A stretch of DNA of 64,000 nt from an uncultured Psychrobacter sp. (GCF_947500265.1 NZ_CANMRN010000010.1:41189-105188), one strand, 5' to 3'. Shown: positions 1-8,957, counted from the first letter of the stretch. Notes: generated by a model from the letters alone, not told the origin. Numbers and translations: made by a program.

Positions 1-325
1 TAGCGGTCATGGTGACCGAAAGTGCAACGTCACCTTTGGCTAAATAGGTAAATAGATTCGATGTCGTGCCACCAGGACACAGTACCAGCAACATAACCCC
101 AACGGCATACTCTGGTTCGAGAGACATGGAGGTTGCCAAAGCAAAACCTACCAATGGTAAAAATATTAGCTGATTGGTCAAGCCTATGGCGACCGCTTTA
201 GGGTACTTGACGACTCTCTTAAAATCATTGGTAACTAAGGACAATCCCATTCCCATCATAATCAAAAAGATACTAATGGGAATGACTTTTGCATTTACAA
301 ACGTGACTAACTCAACACCTTCCAT
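1..325 (-). CDS. Bile acid:sodium symporter family transporter (partial, N-terminal 108 residues)
   Basis: The reading frame runs off the left edge; translated by hand it starts MEGVELVTFVNAKVIPIS and has no stop within the window. It shows three hydrophobic stretches and, near residues 84-106, the segment CPGGTTSNLFTYLAKGDVAL, which matches the conserved SNxxTxLAxGDxALS region of the BASS (SBF) family of sodium-coupled organic anion transporters. These are inner-membrane proteins of about 10 helices and 300 residues, so roughly a third is present. The substrate cannot be told from the sequence; family members carry bile acids, pantoate or oxo-acids. The start has AAGGA upstream, placed in the loop of a small hairpin (see the leader entry). 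Confidence 0.8.
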   Translation of the reverse strand, partial: MEGVELVTFVNAKVIPISIFLIMMGMGLSLVTNDFKRVVKYPKAVAIGLTNQLIFLPLVGFALATSMSLEPEYAVGVMLLVLCPGGTTSNLFTYLAKGDVALSVTMTA

Positions 326-327
326 AA

Positions 328-405
328 CTACATCCTTGTAGATAGAGCCCTTACACGGGCAGGTTTATGACAACCTCGTCATGCTCAATCAGCCAATCCT
401 GCTGA
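328..405 (-). promoter_or_regulatory. Hairpin-rich 5' leader of the symporter gene, possible cis-regulatory RNA
   Basis: Read on the minus strand, this leader contains consecutive small inverted repeats: CAGC/GCTG (391-405), ATGAC/GTCAT (367-371 with 378-382), AGGTT/AACCT (361-365 with 372-376), GCCC/GGGC (347-350 with 357-360) and CTAC/GTAG (328-331 with 338-341). The second and third overlap and cannot form together, and the last one holds the AAGGA ribosome binding site in its loop. The rest of the 305-base spacer (326-630) shows no gene. I do not recognise a known riboswitch class, and pairing was judged by eye only. Confidence 0.3.
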
Positions 406-630
406 TATCTTGGGTAAAAGCCACCGACGTTGTCAGCTCTTTATATGACACTTTTCCATACAGTCGTGTTTTTAAACCGACAATTTTTGATAAAACTGGT
501 TTATACGAACCGAAATAATAACGGAACGGCAAAATTCAGTATATCGTTGTAAAAGTGTATGGTTTTGATTTTTCTGACTACTCGTCAGTCAATTATAGGT
601 TTTTACACTTGAAAATAAAGTAGAAATGAT

Positions 631-1137
631 TTAAGCGGAGGTTTTGTGATTTACAGCAGATGTAGGTTTAATATGGTCAATACTAATCACTGCCGTACCG
701 TAGGCGATGGCTTCAACCATACTGCCTAATTGGTTGACATTGGTTACCTCAAGACGTAACCCGTAGATATGCGTGTAGCCTTTGGCTTTTGCCTCAGTCC
801 GCATACGAACGATGGCCTCGCGGCGGGCACGATCTAGCAAAGTCTCATAGGTGGTTAAATTTTTGCCAAAGACACTTAATACGCGAGCGATGATCATTTT
901 GAAATAATCTTGAGCGATGACGACACTACCAAGTACCAGCTCGCCTTCACTACCCACCGCTAACTTGGGACGGTATAGACGTTCGCTTGAGACGGTGATA
1001 TCGCCCAATGCTTGCTCTGCTACTGTTAGCTGTGCCAAATGCTGACGCTCATGGCGTGACCCGAAGAACCAGCCAGCCGCGAATAAGAAGACAAACGGCC
1101 CATAATTGATGAGCACTTGCGTGAGTGAATCATTCAT
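631..1137 (-). CDS. YbjQ-family (UPF0145) protein with N-terminal membrane anchor
   Basis: 168 residues. Residues about 8-28 form one hydrophobic segment (NYGPFVFLFAAGWFFG), followed by a charged linker. A YbjQ-like domain from about residue 50 carries LGSVVIAQDYF, an ARREAIVRMRTEAKAKGYTHIYGLRLEV helix-strand unit and a C-terminal AYGTAVIS strand. YbjQ proteins are small pentamer-forming beta-rich proteins of unknown role. The next gene downstream in sequence order (1216-1656, upstream in transcription) encodes a soluble paralogue, so the two are probably a tandem pair, with this copy tethered to the inner membrane. The usual G-A-N-A-V-[IV] motif is altered here to GYTHIYGLRL, so this is the more diverged copy. 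Confidence 0.75.
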   Translation of the reverse strand: MNDSLTQVLINYGPFVFLFAAGWFFGSRHERQHLAQLTVAEQALGDITVSSERLYRPKLAVGSEGELVLGSVVIAQDYFKMIIARVLSVFGKNLTTYETLLDRARREAIVRMRTEAKAKGYTHIYGLRLEVTNVNQLGSMVEAIAYGTAVISIDHIKPTSAVNHKTSA

Positions 1138-1215
1138 AGCACGTTTCTCATCATAAAAAGCATCGGTGCTTTTAGCATTATAGGATTTGGTATTGTAGTT
1201 TTTAGTATTATAGAA

Positions 1216-1656
1216 TCAACCAAAAGGATTGAAACGCGGTAAATCATCGGGTGCGACTTGGGTCTGAGTACTCACATTTTGACTAGAATGGTTGTGTCCA
1301 TCGCTTGGCGGGTTTTGATACTGCTGCTGTGATATCGGCGCGACCTTGACCGCTGTACCATAGACAAACAGCTCTGAGGCACCTTGGGCAATACTAGAAG
1401 TTGAAAAACGCAGACCGACCACCGCATCAGCCCCTAGCGCCTCTGCTTTGACAATCATGCGATCGATTGCTTCTTGGCGTGACTCTTCTAATAGCTCGGT
1501 ATAAGCCGTCAGCTCGCCGCCAACGATGTTTTTTAACCCAGCGAACAAGTCTTTACCCACATGCTTTGAGCGCACAGTACTACCGTACACCACGTCTAGG
1601 CGTTCGGTAATTTGATAGTTAGGTAAGTGTTCAAGATTAGAGAGTTGCACAGTCAT
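1216..1656 (-). CDS. YbjQ-family (UPF0145) protein
   Basis: 146 residues, soluble. The order of elements is typical of the family: an N-terminal strand (ITERLDVVYGSTVRSKHVGKD), LKNIVGGELTAYTELLEESRQEAIDRMIVKAEALGADAVVGLRF, and a final strand ending ELFVYGTAVKV. The GADAVVGLRF motif is the family hallmark. After residue about 112 there is a polar, Gln/Ser/Asn-rich tail that is probably disordered. It precedes the membrane-anchored paralogue (631-1137) by about 80 bases, so co-transcription is likely. Members have been placed in a heavy-metal-binding domain family by some databases, but no metal-binding Cys/His cluster is visible. Confidence 0.85.
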   Translation of the reverse strand: MTVQLSNLEHLPNYQITERLDVVYGSTVRSKHVGKDLFAGLKNIVGGELTAYTELLEESRQEAIDRMIVKAEALGADAVVGLRFSTSSIAQGASELFVYGTAVKVAPISQQQYQNPPSDGHNHSSQNVSTQTQVAPDDLPRFNPFG

Positions 1657-1772
1657 AGGATGACCTTATCGGTGACTTATAAAATATATAGTAAACCAAA
1701 GCGCTGCGATACAGCATAGACAAAACAAGACAGAAACAGCACTGCTAGTAGCAACGCTGTTTCTTAGCCTTA

Positions 1773-2330
1773 CTAATCGTTGGTATGGAACAATAAGAAC
1801 AGCTCAGTCAAATTACCTTCGATGCTATTGGCCATCTGTACCATTTTATCTTCGTCTTTACGCATCTCAGACAGCTCTGGATCTTCATCATCGATACCGC
1901 TAAGTACGATCATAGGCAATGTCAATACTGCTACGTCTTCTGCCGTTTCTTGATCTTCGAACCAGTCGCTTGCTTCATCACCATACATGGCATCGACAAA
2001 ACCGATTGACCAAGCAACGATGTCTGACTCGTCAGAGAAATCAACTGCCACTTCTTCGTTACCAGCATCTTCACCAAACGGTAATTCGATCGGTGTCTCG
2101 TTCTTTAGCTCAGCCATGATTGAATCGCGCCAACGTTTGATACCGTCGATGACGTTTTCTGGAATCTCACTCACGTGACCTTCGAACAGGGCATCCATCC
2201 AGTTAGGCAATGGACGACCGATGACTGTCGCTGTCAAAAAACCATGCGCTGCGACACTATCTAGCACGAACTGGCTTTCTTGATTGTCCAAATAGTCCAG
2301 TAATTCATCAAAACTTAGTTGGTTACTCAT
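1773..2330 (-). CDS. YecA/YgfB-family (UPF0149) protein
   Basis: 185 residues, strongly acidic and all-helical in appearance. The N-terminus (FDELLDYLDNQESQFVLDSVAAHGFLTATVIGRPLPNW) has the helix and HGFLTA pattern of the UPF0149 family. A second block, WSIGFVDAMYGDEASDW, matches the family's W-x-x-GF motif. The C-terminal SEC-C zinc motif present in YecA is absent, so it resembles the shorter YgfB type. Function is not established; Pseudomonas YgfB affects expression of a beta-lactam resistance locus. It stands alone here: no zapA or 6S RNA gene, its common neighbours elsewhere, was found alongside. Confidence 0.75.
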   Translation of the reverse strand: MSNQLSFDELLDYLDNQESQFVLDSVAAHGFLTATVIGRPLPNWMDALFEGHVSEIPENVIDGIKRWRDSIMAELKNETPIELPFGEDAGNEEVAVDFSDESDIVAWSIGFVDAMYGDEASDWFEDQETAEDVAVLTLPMIVLSGIDDEDPELSEMRKDEDKMVQMANSIEGNLTELFLLFHTND

Positions 2331-2574
2331 AATTTGGTATTCCTTAAAAGATAGATGTCGTCAATCACAATGAGCGATCGGTTAAATGACAGATGGCGGG
2401 TAATTTGAGGGTAAAGACTGCTCAACTCATTCAAGCTAAGCAACCTCTATCAGGTAAGTAGTATGGAACATAACTGGATGCGAGCGAGCAGAAAAAACAC
2501 CAAACAGCAGGCAACCCAGTTAATGGTTCATCATTAAAGCACTTTAGTCCGCTTAAAAGACTGACGACGATAAA

Positions 2575-2811
2575 TTAAAAATCGTCATCATCCCAATCAT
2601 CGCCATCTTCATCGAAGTTGTCTATATCGTCTAGATCGTCTTTTAACTCTTTAGCCAAACGCTTTTCTTCTAGCAAGTTATCGATTAGCCGACGTTTTTC
2701 AAGACTACTTAAACGTGTACGTACGCTCGTCTCAGCTTCTTCAACCATCTTTGCATCATCATCGTCGACAAAATCATCATCAAAATCGTCGTCAATATCA
2801 GCGTCACTCAT
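2575..2811 (-). CDS. Small acidic protein, PA3496-family-like
   Basis: 78 residues with about 27 Asp/Glu at the two ends and a basic helical centre (RLSSLEKRRLIDNLLEEKRLAKEL). This Asp-rich end plus central RR-x-E-x-x-x-EEKRL-x-KE helix resembles the PA3496 family of small gammaproteobacterial proteins, described in annotation as putative envelope integrity proteins. The opposite strand also has an open frame here, but that frame is a Ser-rich shadow of the GAT/GAC-rich gene. An AGGAG-like site lies just upstream of the ATG. The 244 bases between this gene and the YecA-family gene hold nothing I recognise. Confidence 0.6.
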   Translation of the reverse strand: MSDADIDDDFDDDFVDDDDAKMVEEAETSVRTRLSSLEKRRLIDNLLEEKRLAKELKDDLDDIDNFDEDGDDWDDDDF

Positions 2812-2997
2812 GACAAACTCCTATCATTTTTAGGCAAGGGTATTAAGAATACATCAATATATATATGCCTTATAAAGTCTCTATTGAATGTTGTCAATCC
2901 TTTTTCGCAATATGGTACATTTCAACCCTACGATTAAGATAGTTCAGTAGGCTATATAACAGACAATTGTAATACAAATGACCAAATACAGTCGGCA

Positions 2998-4443
2998 TTA
3001 AATGTGTAGCTCATCTTCATCTTCAATCATTAGAACTGCATTGCGCACATCGGCCAAACGCTGAATCAATGAGTCGTTAGCACCGTCAAATATCGCACAC
3101 TCACGCTCATAGACAGTGGTTGGGCGCATGATGTTATGTACTTGTACATGATTGCTGATTTGCTTGAGACCGGCATTTGGCAATAGTATCAATAGCTGCT
3201 CTTTTTTGCCGATACTCTGGAGCAAGTGAGTCATTGGCTCTGACTGCGCATCATCACTCACGCCCGCTTTCGCTGGCAAAGCAAAACGTGACAGCTCAAT
3301 GTGCTTATCGTGGATAATTTTGTTGAGCATTAAGTATAGCTTGGCAAGCATCACGCCTGCGAGTGCCACTTTTGCATGGCTATTATCAGCCTTTAGTACC
3401 ACACTTGCGCCATTGTCTTCGAAGTGAGCTTCATTCATCGCACTCACACCCAACAGCAATGGCTGTCTTAGTAGCTCAGTCACGGCCTGATTGAGCAGCT
3501 GGGTGCAGAGTGCTAGATACGGAAGACGCTGCGCAGGTGCAAGGCGTTCAAGCATATTGAACTCATCATGGAATACGACTTGGACTTTGACGCTATCAAC
3601 GGACCGTGTGGCAGACAGTTTAGACGTATGACTGACAGCTTGAGAAGTGACACCGTCTGTATCTGTTACTTCACTTTCGCTACCTTCACTCGCACTTGCT
3701 AGATTGTCAGTATCACTACCTGCCTCTTGGTTTTGCTGGGTTCTAAGATACTCGTTCACTTCGTTATGCACATTAAATTTGCGGGCATTAGTTACTTCGT
3801 CATCTATAGCATTATCCGTATTATCAGTCGCTACTTGACTGTCTGCTAAATGAGACGCTGATTGGCGCTCAAGTTCACGGTCGTAGCCGCGTTGATCGAC
3901 TGGTCTATATTGGTCACGATACAGCTCTTGGATATCTCGACTCAATGCATTGATTTGCTCTTTGGTCGGACGAGCAAGGTAACCGTAAATCAACCAAAGC
4001 ATTAAATGTAACAGCATGGTGCCGATAACAAACGGCCATTGCATGGCGATGATCTCGCCTTTGCTGACGTCTTTCAAAGTCAGTGCAACGCTACCGATCA
4101 CTGCATCGCCATTGGTGGCGATTTGACGAATAGTGTCACCTTGCTGCATCGGCGCATTGCCTACTGGCACCAAGATATCATCGTTGTTGTCCTTAATCAG
4201 TATCCGTGTGACGTCTTGCTCGCTGGTATAGCGGTTGGCAATAACGCTTAAACTCACACGGTCTTTATTTTCTAAAGACAACCTTGCTTCATCAATCAGC
4301 TGGGCGACCATCTGCTCGCCTTTTAACGCACGACTATTGCTCAGCTGTTGGTCAGTACTAATGACCAATAACAGCGTCTGCAAACAAAAACTAACCAGAA
4401 GAATAATGGCAAACAACCCTTGCCGCGGCGCTAAATACGTCAT
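2998..4443 (-). CDS. Smp/YtjB (AhpA)-like inner-membrane protein, divergent from serB
   Basis: 481 residues. Two membrane helices at about 10-29 and 136-156 enclose a periplasmic domain of about 105 residues; the long C-terminal part is cytoplasmic. Residues about 180-285 are polar and Ser/Asp/Thr-rich and look disordered; after that comes a mixed alpha/beta segment with no motif I recognise. The two-helix N-terminal module and position divergent to serB match the Smp/YtjB family, which lies next to serB in many gammaproteobacteria. Function is not established. The length is about twice that of E. coli Smp because of the cytoplasmic extension. The synteny supports the assignment more than sequence identity does. 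Confidence 0.6.
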   Translation of the reverse strand: MTYLAPRQGLFAIILLVSFCLQTLLLVISTDQQLSNSRALKGEQMVAQLIDEARLSLENKDRVSLSVIANRYTSEQDVTRILIKDNNDDILVPVGNAPMQQGDTIRQIATNGDAVIGSVALTLKDVSKGEIIAMQWPFVIGTMLLHLMLWLIYGYLARPTKEQINALSRDIQELYRDQYRPVDQRGYDRELERQSASHLADSQVATDNTDNAIDDEVTNARKFNVHNEVNEYLRTQQNQEAGSDTDNLASASEGSESEVTDTDGVTSQAVSHTSKLSATRSVDSVKVQVVFHDEFNMLERLAPAQRLPYLALCTQLLNQAVTELLRQPLLLGVSAMNEAHFEDNGASVVLKADNSHAKVALAGVMLAKLYLMLNKIIHDKHIELSRFALPAKAGVSDDAQSEPMTHLLQSIGKKEQLLILLPNAGLKQISNHVQVHNIMRPTTVYERECAIFDGANDSLIQRLADVRNAVLMIEDEDELHI

Positions 4444-4938
4444 GATATGTTAAACTTTTTTGGAGAGAAGAAATTAAAAAACGAGGCTATTGCTCATTTT
4501 TTGGCTAATTTTTAAACAATTTTGATATGCGCCAACTGTGATGCGCACATAGTGATAAAGCGGTACAGATTATTAGCGACTATCGACAGCACTATTACAT
4601 CTAAGACACTGTTGTATCTAAAGCACTACTGATGACATCATTACTATGACTACCGTCAATATCGTTGCCAACGTTAATACCTTTTACCTTGCAATCTTTT
4701 GCGAATGTACCTAGATAAACAGCCAGCTTATCTCATCTACTATATCACCATAATAAGACTTATAGCGTGAGCGCTTTATAAATTTATCATAATAACTTTA
4801 TCGCATTTTCTATGGCTTCTTACGCCATAAAATCTGTTTTTTAGCATCATTGTTACTTTGCGCGTCATCTATAGGCGCTGCCCAGTAAAACTGTTATTAT
4901 TCCTAATCTTATATGAGCATACAAGGGACAATTGAGCC
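4444..4938. other. Divergent intergenic region between the Smp-like gene and serB
   Basis: 495 bases without an open frame of note. It must contain the two divergent promoters, but no convincing -35/-10 pair could be singled out. A hairpin TATGGC/GCCATA (4811-4816 with 4824-4829) followed by a T-rich run near 4835 could be a weak terminator or leader element of serB. Upstream of serB, AGGGAC lies about 10 bases before its ATG. Confidence 0.3.
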
Positions 4939-6129
4939 ATGCCAAAAAATACATCTTATTCGTTACCAAAAGACAGCAAAGCATGGCAACAAGCCGTCGA
5001 TTCTATTGCGGCATTATTACCCGAAAATACCAATTTGCAAGACTTTGATGCGCTACAGTCGCTACCTGTTTTTGCGCTCATCGTAGTACTGCCGACTCAG
5101 GTATCTGCATTAGATATTCATCAGTACGTTCAGTCGTGGGTCGATGAGCAGCCAAGCTGGCATCTAGTGACGGTTGCCGAAGATACTGACGCTAGCTTCG
5201 TCAATATCACGGTATCTGATACAGAGCCTACAGCAGCGGACGCACAGCGCCTACCCTTTACCCATACTCAGGTCTACCGTTATCTGTTAGTGCCAGTCAC
5301 TGACACGCTGATGCACCCTGGCAAAAAAACCGCAGCCGCTCACATTATTGATGATCAGCTGACCGCTCGCCTGCGTCGTGACCTAACTGAAGAATATAAC
5401 AACACACGCAGTGCCGACAGCGCCGATAACCTAAATGTCGTGGACTGTCATATCCTGTCTGTCGGTCATATGCTACGGACACACAAGCTTGCCTGCTTTG
5501 ACATGGATTCAACCTTGATCGAGCAAGAAGTCATCGTAGAGCTGGCAAAAACAGCTGGGATTGGCGAAGAAGTTGAAGCCATCACTGAAGCCGCAATGCG
5601 CGGTGAGATTGATTTTGATGAATCTTTTGCTCAGCGTGTGGCTTTGCTAAAAGGTACTTCTACTGATGTGCTGGATGATATCTGTAGTCGTCTAACGTTA
5701 TCGACTGGTGCGCGTACGACGATCAGTGCGCTAAAAGCATTGGGCTATCATACGGTGCTAGTATCAGGCGGCTTCACTTATTTTGCTCGTTACATCGCTG
5801 AGCAGCTGGGTATCGATGAAGTACATGCCAATGCTTTAGATATTGAAGAAGGTGAAGTTACTGGTCATGTACAGTGGCCTATTGTCAATGGTGCTAAAAA
5901 AGCTGCTATCGTTGAGCATACCGCTGAGCGCTTAGGTATTGAGATGTCACAAGTGGTCTGTGTCGGTGACGGTGCTAATGACTTACCGATGATGGCATTG
6001 GCCGATCTGGGTGTGGCCTATCATGCCAAACCAATCGTTCAAGCACGTGCTGATGCCGCTATCAACGTGACAGGGCTTGAAGGGACTCTGTACGCTCTTG
6101 GCTATCCGGCACTGGCGCCTACTGAGTAA
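4939..6129 (+). CDS. serB: Phosphoserine phosphatase SerB
   Basis: 396 residues. The C-terminal HAD domain carries motif I FDMDST (nucleophile D188, general acid D190), motif II LVSGGFTYF, a basic residue in NGAKKA and motif III VCVGDGANDLPMM, the complete catalytic set of SerB. The enzyme hydrolyses O-phosphoserine to serine in the last step of serine synthesis in the cytoplasm. About 180 N-terminal residues precede the catalytic core and probably form the ACT-like regulatory region seen in long SerB proteins (E. coli SerB is 322 residues), although they are diverged. No serA or serC is nearby, so it is probably expressed alone. Confidence 0.96.
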   Translation: MPKNTSYSLPKDSKAWQQAVDSIAALLPENTNLQDFDALQSLPVFALIVVLPTQVSALDIHQYVQSWVDEQPSWHLVTVAEDTDASFVNITVSDTEPTAADAQRLPFTHTQVYRYLLVPVTDTLMHPGKKTAAAHIIDDQLTARLRRDLTEEYNNTRSADSADNLNVVDCHILSVGHMLRTHKLACFDMDSTLIEQEVIVELAKTAGIGEEVEAITEAAMRGEIDFDESFAQRVALLKGTSTDVLDDICSRLTLSTGARTTISALKALGYHTVLVSGGFTYFARYIAEQLGIDEVHANALDIEEGEVTGHVQWPIVNGAKKAAIVEHTAERLGIEMSQVVCVGDGANDLPMMALADLGVAYHAKPIVQARADAAINVTGLEGTLYALGYPALAPTE

Positions 6130-6446
6130 TTGCAGAACGCTTTATGCCATTCAATAAGCTAGGTTAATGTTTTGTCATTAATCTGGCTTTTATGCTTTAG
6201 GGCGCGGCTTAGACAAGAAAAATAGCGTAGATAGTACCGATATATTAACTAGCTATTTGACGATGTCTGACAAGATTTATCCATTTTTAGTTCAGTTAAA
6301 TGACTATCAAATGAATTGAAGACATGCCTTAGTACGTGATGATAATTAATAAAATCTGCTATGCACACTGATGTTTAGCTCACGCCTGTTTTTAGCCAAT
6401 GCTTACTTTCAGATAACACTTATTTTTAAATGATAAAGGAATACCC
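6130..6446. other. Intergenic region serB to DUF368 gene
   Basis: 317 bases with no supported gene. No strong terminator hairpin with a T-run was found after serB. The last part, before the ATG at 6447, has AAAGGA about 6 bases upstream as the ribosome binding site. Confidence 0.4.
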
Positions 6447-7442
6447 ATGACGGCATCACAATCTCCACGGCCAACTCAGCCGTCAGCGCCAACACCATTA
6501 GAGCAAGATACGGTACCTGTACGTACCGATAGCCCCAAGCAGCTGGTAGGTATCTATGTCAGAGGGATGGCCATGGGAGCAGCTGATATTGTGCCTGGCG
6601 TCTCTGGCGGCACTATTGCGCTGATTGCAGGGATTTACGAGCGCTTGATTAACGCACTTGGCAGCATCGGCCCCAATCTTTGGGCGATCTTTCGACAAGA
6701 AGGTGGCATCAAAGGATTCGCGGCGATTTGGCGACAAGTAGACGCGACGTTTCTATTGTGTTTGCTACTGGGTATTGCTACTAGCTTTGCGACCTTAGCC
6801 GGTATCATTAAGCATTTATTGGACAATCAACCATTGCTTATTTGGTCGTTCTTTTTTGGACTGGTCGTCGCAACGGTGTTTATCTTACTTAGTGAAATTA
6901 AGCGCTGGAATATAGGGCGTGTCGCACTGTTTGCGACTGGGCTTATTGCCGCTGTGGCCATTAGTAGTATGCCGTTACTCACGACCACGCCTAGCTTACC
7001 GTATCTGTTTTTTGCAGGGGCAATTGCTATTTGTGCCATGATCCTACCGGGAATATCAGGGTCGTTTATTTTGCTATTGCTAGGCGCTTACGATGCAGTA
7101 TTAGAAGCAGTCGATACGATGAATTTGAGCGCCATTTTCACAGTCATTGCGGGTATGGCGACTGGGCTATTGCTATTCACGCGTGCACTCAAGTGGCTAC
7201 TCTCACATTATTATCAGGCTACCTTGGCATTGCTGACAGGCTTTATCGCAGGCTCTCTAATAAAAGTATGGCCATGGAAAGTAGATGCGCTAGGCTCGTT
7301 AAATACTGAAGCCGTCCATAATGTCATGCCATGGCAATACCCTACTGGCGCACAGTGGTCAACGACAGTAGGACTTATGTTGCTCGGTGCTATTCTAGTT
7401 TCGTTATTATCGTGGTGGGGTAATCGCACCAACCGAGTCTAA
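6447..7442 (+). CDS. DUF368 membrane protein, probable undecaprenyl-phosphate translocase (PopT-type)
   Basis: 331 residues with about eight to nine hydrophobic segments after a polar, Pro-rich 35-residue N-terminus. The segment GMAMGAADIVPGVSGGTIALIAGIYERLI at about 41-69 is the DUF368 signature, and a related inverted copy, AICAMILPGISGSFILLLLGAY, lies at about 194-215. This pair of PG[IV]SG repeats is typical of the family. DUF368 (PopT) proteins were shown genetically to recycle undecaprenyl phosphate across the inner membrane for wall and surface polysaccharide synthesis, in parallel to DedA-family UptA. That role is inferred here by family. It stands alone; the neighbouring genes are not obviously wall-related. 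Confidence 0.85.
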   Translation: MTASQSPRPTQPSAPTPLEQDTVPVRTDSPKQLVGIYVRGMAMGAADIVPGVSGGTIALIAGIYERLINALGSIGPNLWAIFRQEGGIKGFAAIWRQVDATFLLCLLLGIATSFATLAGIIKHLLDNQPLLIWSFFFGLVVATVFILLSEIKRWNIGRVALFATGLIAAVAISSMPLLTTTPSLPYLFFAGAIAICAMILPGISGSFILLLLGAYDAVLEAVDTMNLSAIFTVIAGMATGLLLFTRALKWLLSHYYQATLALLTGFIAGSLIKVWPWKVDALGSLNTEAVHNVMPWQYPTGAQWSTTVGLMLLGAILVSLLSWWGNRTNRV

Positions 7443-7538
7443 GTATTTAGCAAACTGTCAATCCTGTTTGCTATTTTACTTTGCTAGCTAACAAACACCC
7501 TCCCGAGCAAACAAAACCATTTCCATATCACTCAAAAT

Positions 7539-7561
7539 AAGCGCCACTCCTTACGGCGCTT
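7539..7561. terminator. Possible weak terminator after the DUF368 gene
   Basis: Perfect arms AAGCGCC/GGCGCTT around a 9-base loop lie 97 bases after the stop at 7442. There is no T-run directly on the plus strand, so termination activity is uncertain. Confidence 0.35.
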
Positions 7562-7710
7562 AGCCTAAAACCTAGCCATCAAATATCGCAAAACAAGCCA
7601 AAAAACCAAACGTCAACGGTTGTCGCAAAGTCGCCTGCACCCTCTTCAGCTTTACTCAATAACCTCTCATAATAGTCTTATTGGAATTCACCTTATGAAT
7701 AGCGAGATGA

Positions 7711-8112
7711 ATGATGTTAATGACTATATTTTCTTTTATCGGTGTAGAGGCATGGAGCGGCGCGGTATGGCTTGGTTATGGACTGCTAGCCAGTTTAGTA
7801 GTGGTGCTTGCCGTATCGTCATATCGTTGGCTACTGCTATATCTGTTTGGCGGGATGGCCTATTGGTTCACCGTTGAGTTGATTCAAAATATATTAGCAG
7901 GTCGCCCTATGTTGATTGAGCTATCGTCATGGCATCGCTATATCATCGCTATGGGCATCAGTTGGTTACCGTTGGCAGCTTGGGTACTGTATCGGGCATT
8001 ACGCTATGATGATGTGAGTCAGACAGTTAGCCAGCAACGTGAGCTAGAAGCCGCACGCTATATCGAGCATACTCCTGTCTATGATGATAATTATCAGCCA
8101 CGTTTCCGTTAA
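7711..8112 (+). CDS. Small inner-membrane protein of unknown function
   Basis: 133 residues with three clear hydrophobic helices: about 2-40 (possibly two short helices running together), 42-64 and 78-98. A polar C-terminal tail of about 35 residues follows. I do not recognise a family. The start is uncertain: ATG codons at 7711, 7714 and 7720 are all in frame and the site GAGATGA just upstream is weak. Codon use resembles the neighbours, and the competing frame starting at 7620 lacks a hydrophobic pattern or any plausible product, so this frame is preferred. It lies between the DUF368 and SCP2-like genes without obvious operon linkage. Confidence 0.6.
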   Translation: MMLMTIFSFIGVEAWSGAVWLGYGLLASLVVVLAVSSYRWLLLYLFGGMAYWFTVELIQNILAGRPMLIELSSWHRYIIAMGISWLPLAAWVLYRALRYDDVSQTVSQQRELEAARYIEHTPVYDDNYQPRFR

Positions 8113-8318
8113 AACTGTCCTATTTATACCTCTGTTTGTCTATATCAACACCTTACTTACGTCAGTGACATCGAATGTTACAAGATACTTAACGCTCTCT
8201 ACTTAACTCCTAAAGAGTTGGCACCCTATGATAGTTTATAATCCAGTTATATATTTGTCATAAAAACTGGTATAAAGTACGCTTTATTTTTATGCCTCAT
8301 TTCTTTAGGAGTTCTGCT

Positions 8319-8825
8319 ATGTTTACTGTTCCTGTATTAGATATCAAATCTGATCCATTAGATGCTTTATTGGCTGTCGTTGGCTATCGTTTGTCTATGT
8401 TAGCTGATAGCGATAACGAAGACGTCAAAGCGTTATTCGCTGATCGTCAAGTTACGATTGAATTTGCTAGTACTGAGTCTGATATCGCCCGTTTTTTTAG
8501 CTTTGACAATGGACAGTTTAGTCAACAAAGCGGTCATGCAAAAGAAGCCGATTTGACCATCACTTTCAAAGACTCTATGACTGGCGTTAGACTGCTAACC
8601 AAAGGTAGCTTACCTGCCTTTATGACTGCTGTACAAGAAGGTAACTTGAGCATTGAAGGCGACTATAGCCTAATGATGTGGTTCAACAAACTTGCTAAGC
8701 ATATCGTTCCAGCTATCCCAGAAGAGTGCAAACCATATATTCAAAAAGCCAAACCTTACGCGTATAAAGCACAGAAATTTGCTGAGCATTGGGTTGGTAT
8801 CGCTAAGCACAAACTTGGTAAATAA
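8319..8825 (+). CDS. SCP2 sterol-binding-domain protein
   Basis: 168 residues from the ATG at 8319. I chose this start over an upstream in-frame ATG at 8292 because TAGGAG lies 8 bases before 8319 and the extra residues look like translated leader. The pattern ADLTITFKDSMTGVRLLTKGSLPAFMTAVQEGNLSIEGDYSLMMWFNKL is characteristic of the SCP2 fold (hydrophobic ligand pocket, with the G-x-L-x-x-x-GD segment). SCP2-like proteins bind lipids or isoprenoids, UbiJ being one example. The C-terminal helix (KPYIQKAKPYAYKAQKFAEHWVG) is Lys/Tyr-rich. The ligand is unknown; no ubiquinone genes are adjacent. Confidence 0.7.
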   Translation: MFTVPVLDIKSDPLDALLAVVGYRLSMLADSDNEDVKALFADRQVTIEFASTESDIARFFSFDNGQFSQQSGHAKEADLTITFKDSMTGVRLLTKGSLPAFMTAVQEGNLSIEGDYSLMMWFNKLAKHIVPAIPEECKPYIQKAKPYAYKAQKFAEHWVGIAKHKLGK

Positions 8826-8957
8826 AAAGAATGGTGCACTGAGCGGTAGTCATTGGTAGAATGGATGATATAGAACTAGATAGCCAAACGTATAGTTACT
8901 ATTTATGTGCGCTACTGTGACAATTATACATACTGTCTAGCAGTGTTCTGATTTTCT

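Noticed and set aside
2331..2574. 6S RNA gene next to the YecA/YgfB-family gene
   Set aside because: In many relatives ssrS lies near ygfB and zapA, but this 244-base spacer lacks the long rod-and-bubble complementarity and zapA is absent.
2618..2833. Ser-rich frame opposite the small acidic protein
   Set aside because: It is the mirror of Asp/Glu codons (GAT, GAC, GAA) and so is a shadow.
7620..7877. 85-residue frame overlapping the small membrane protein
   Set aside because: It is in another frame of the 7711-8112 gene, has no hydrophobic pattern, and ends inside it.
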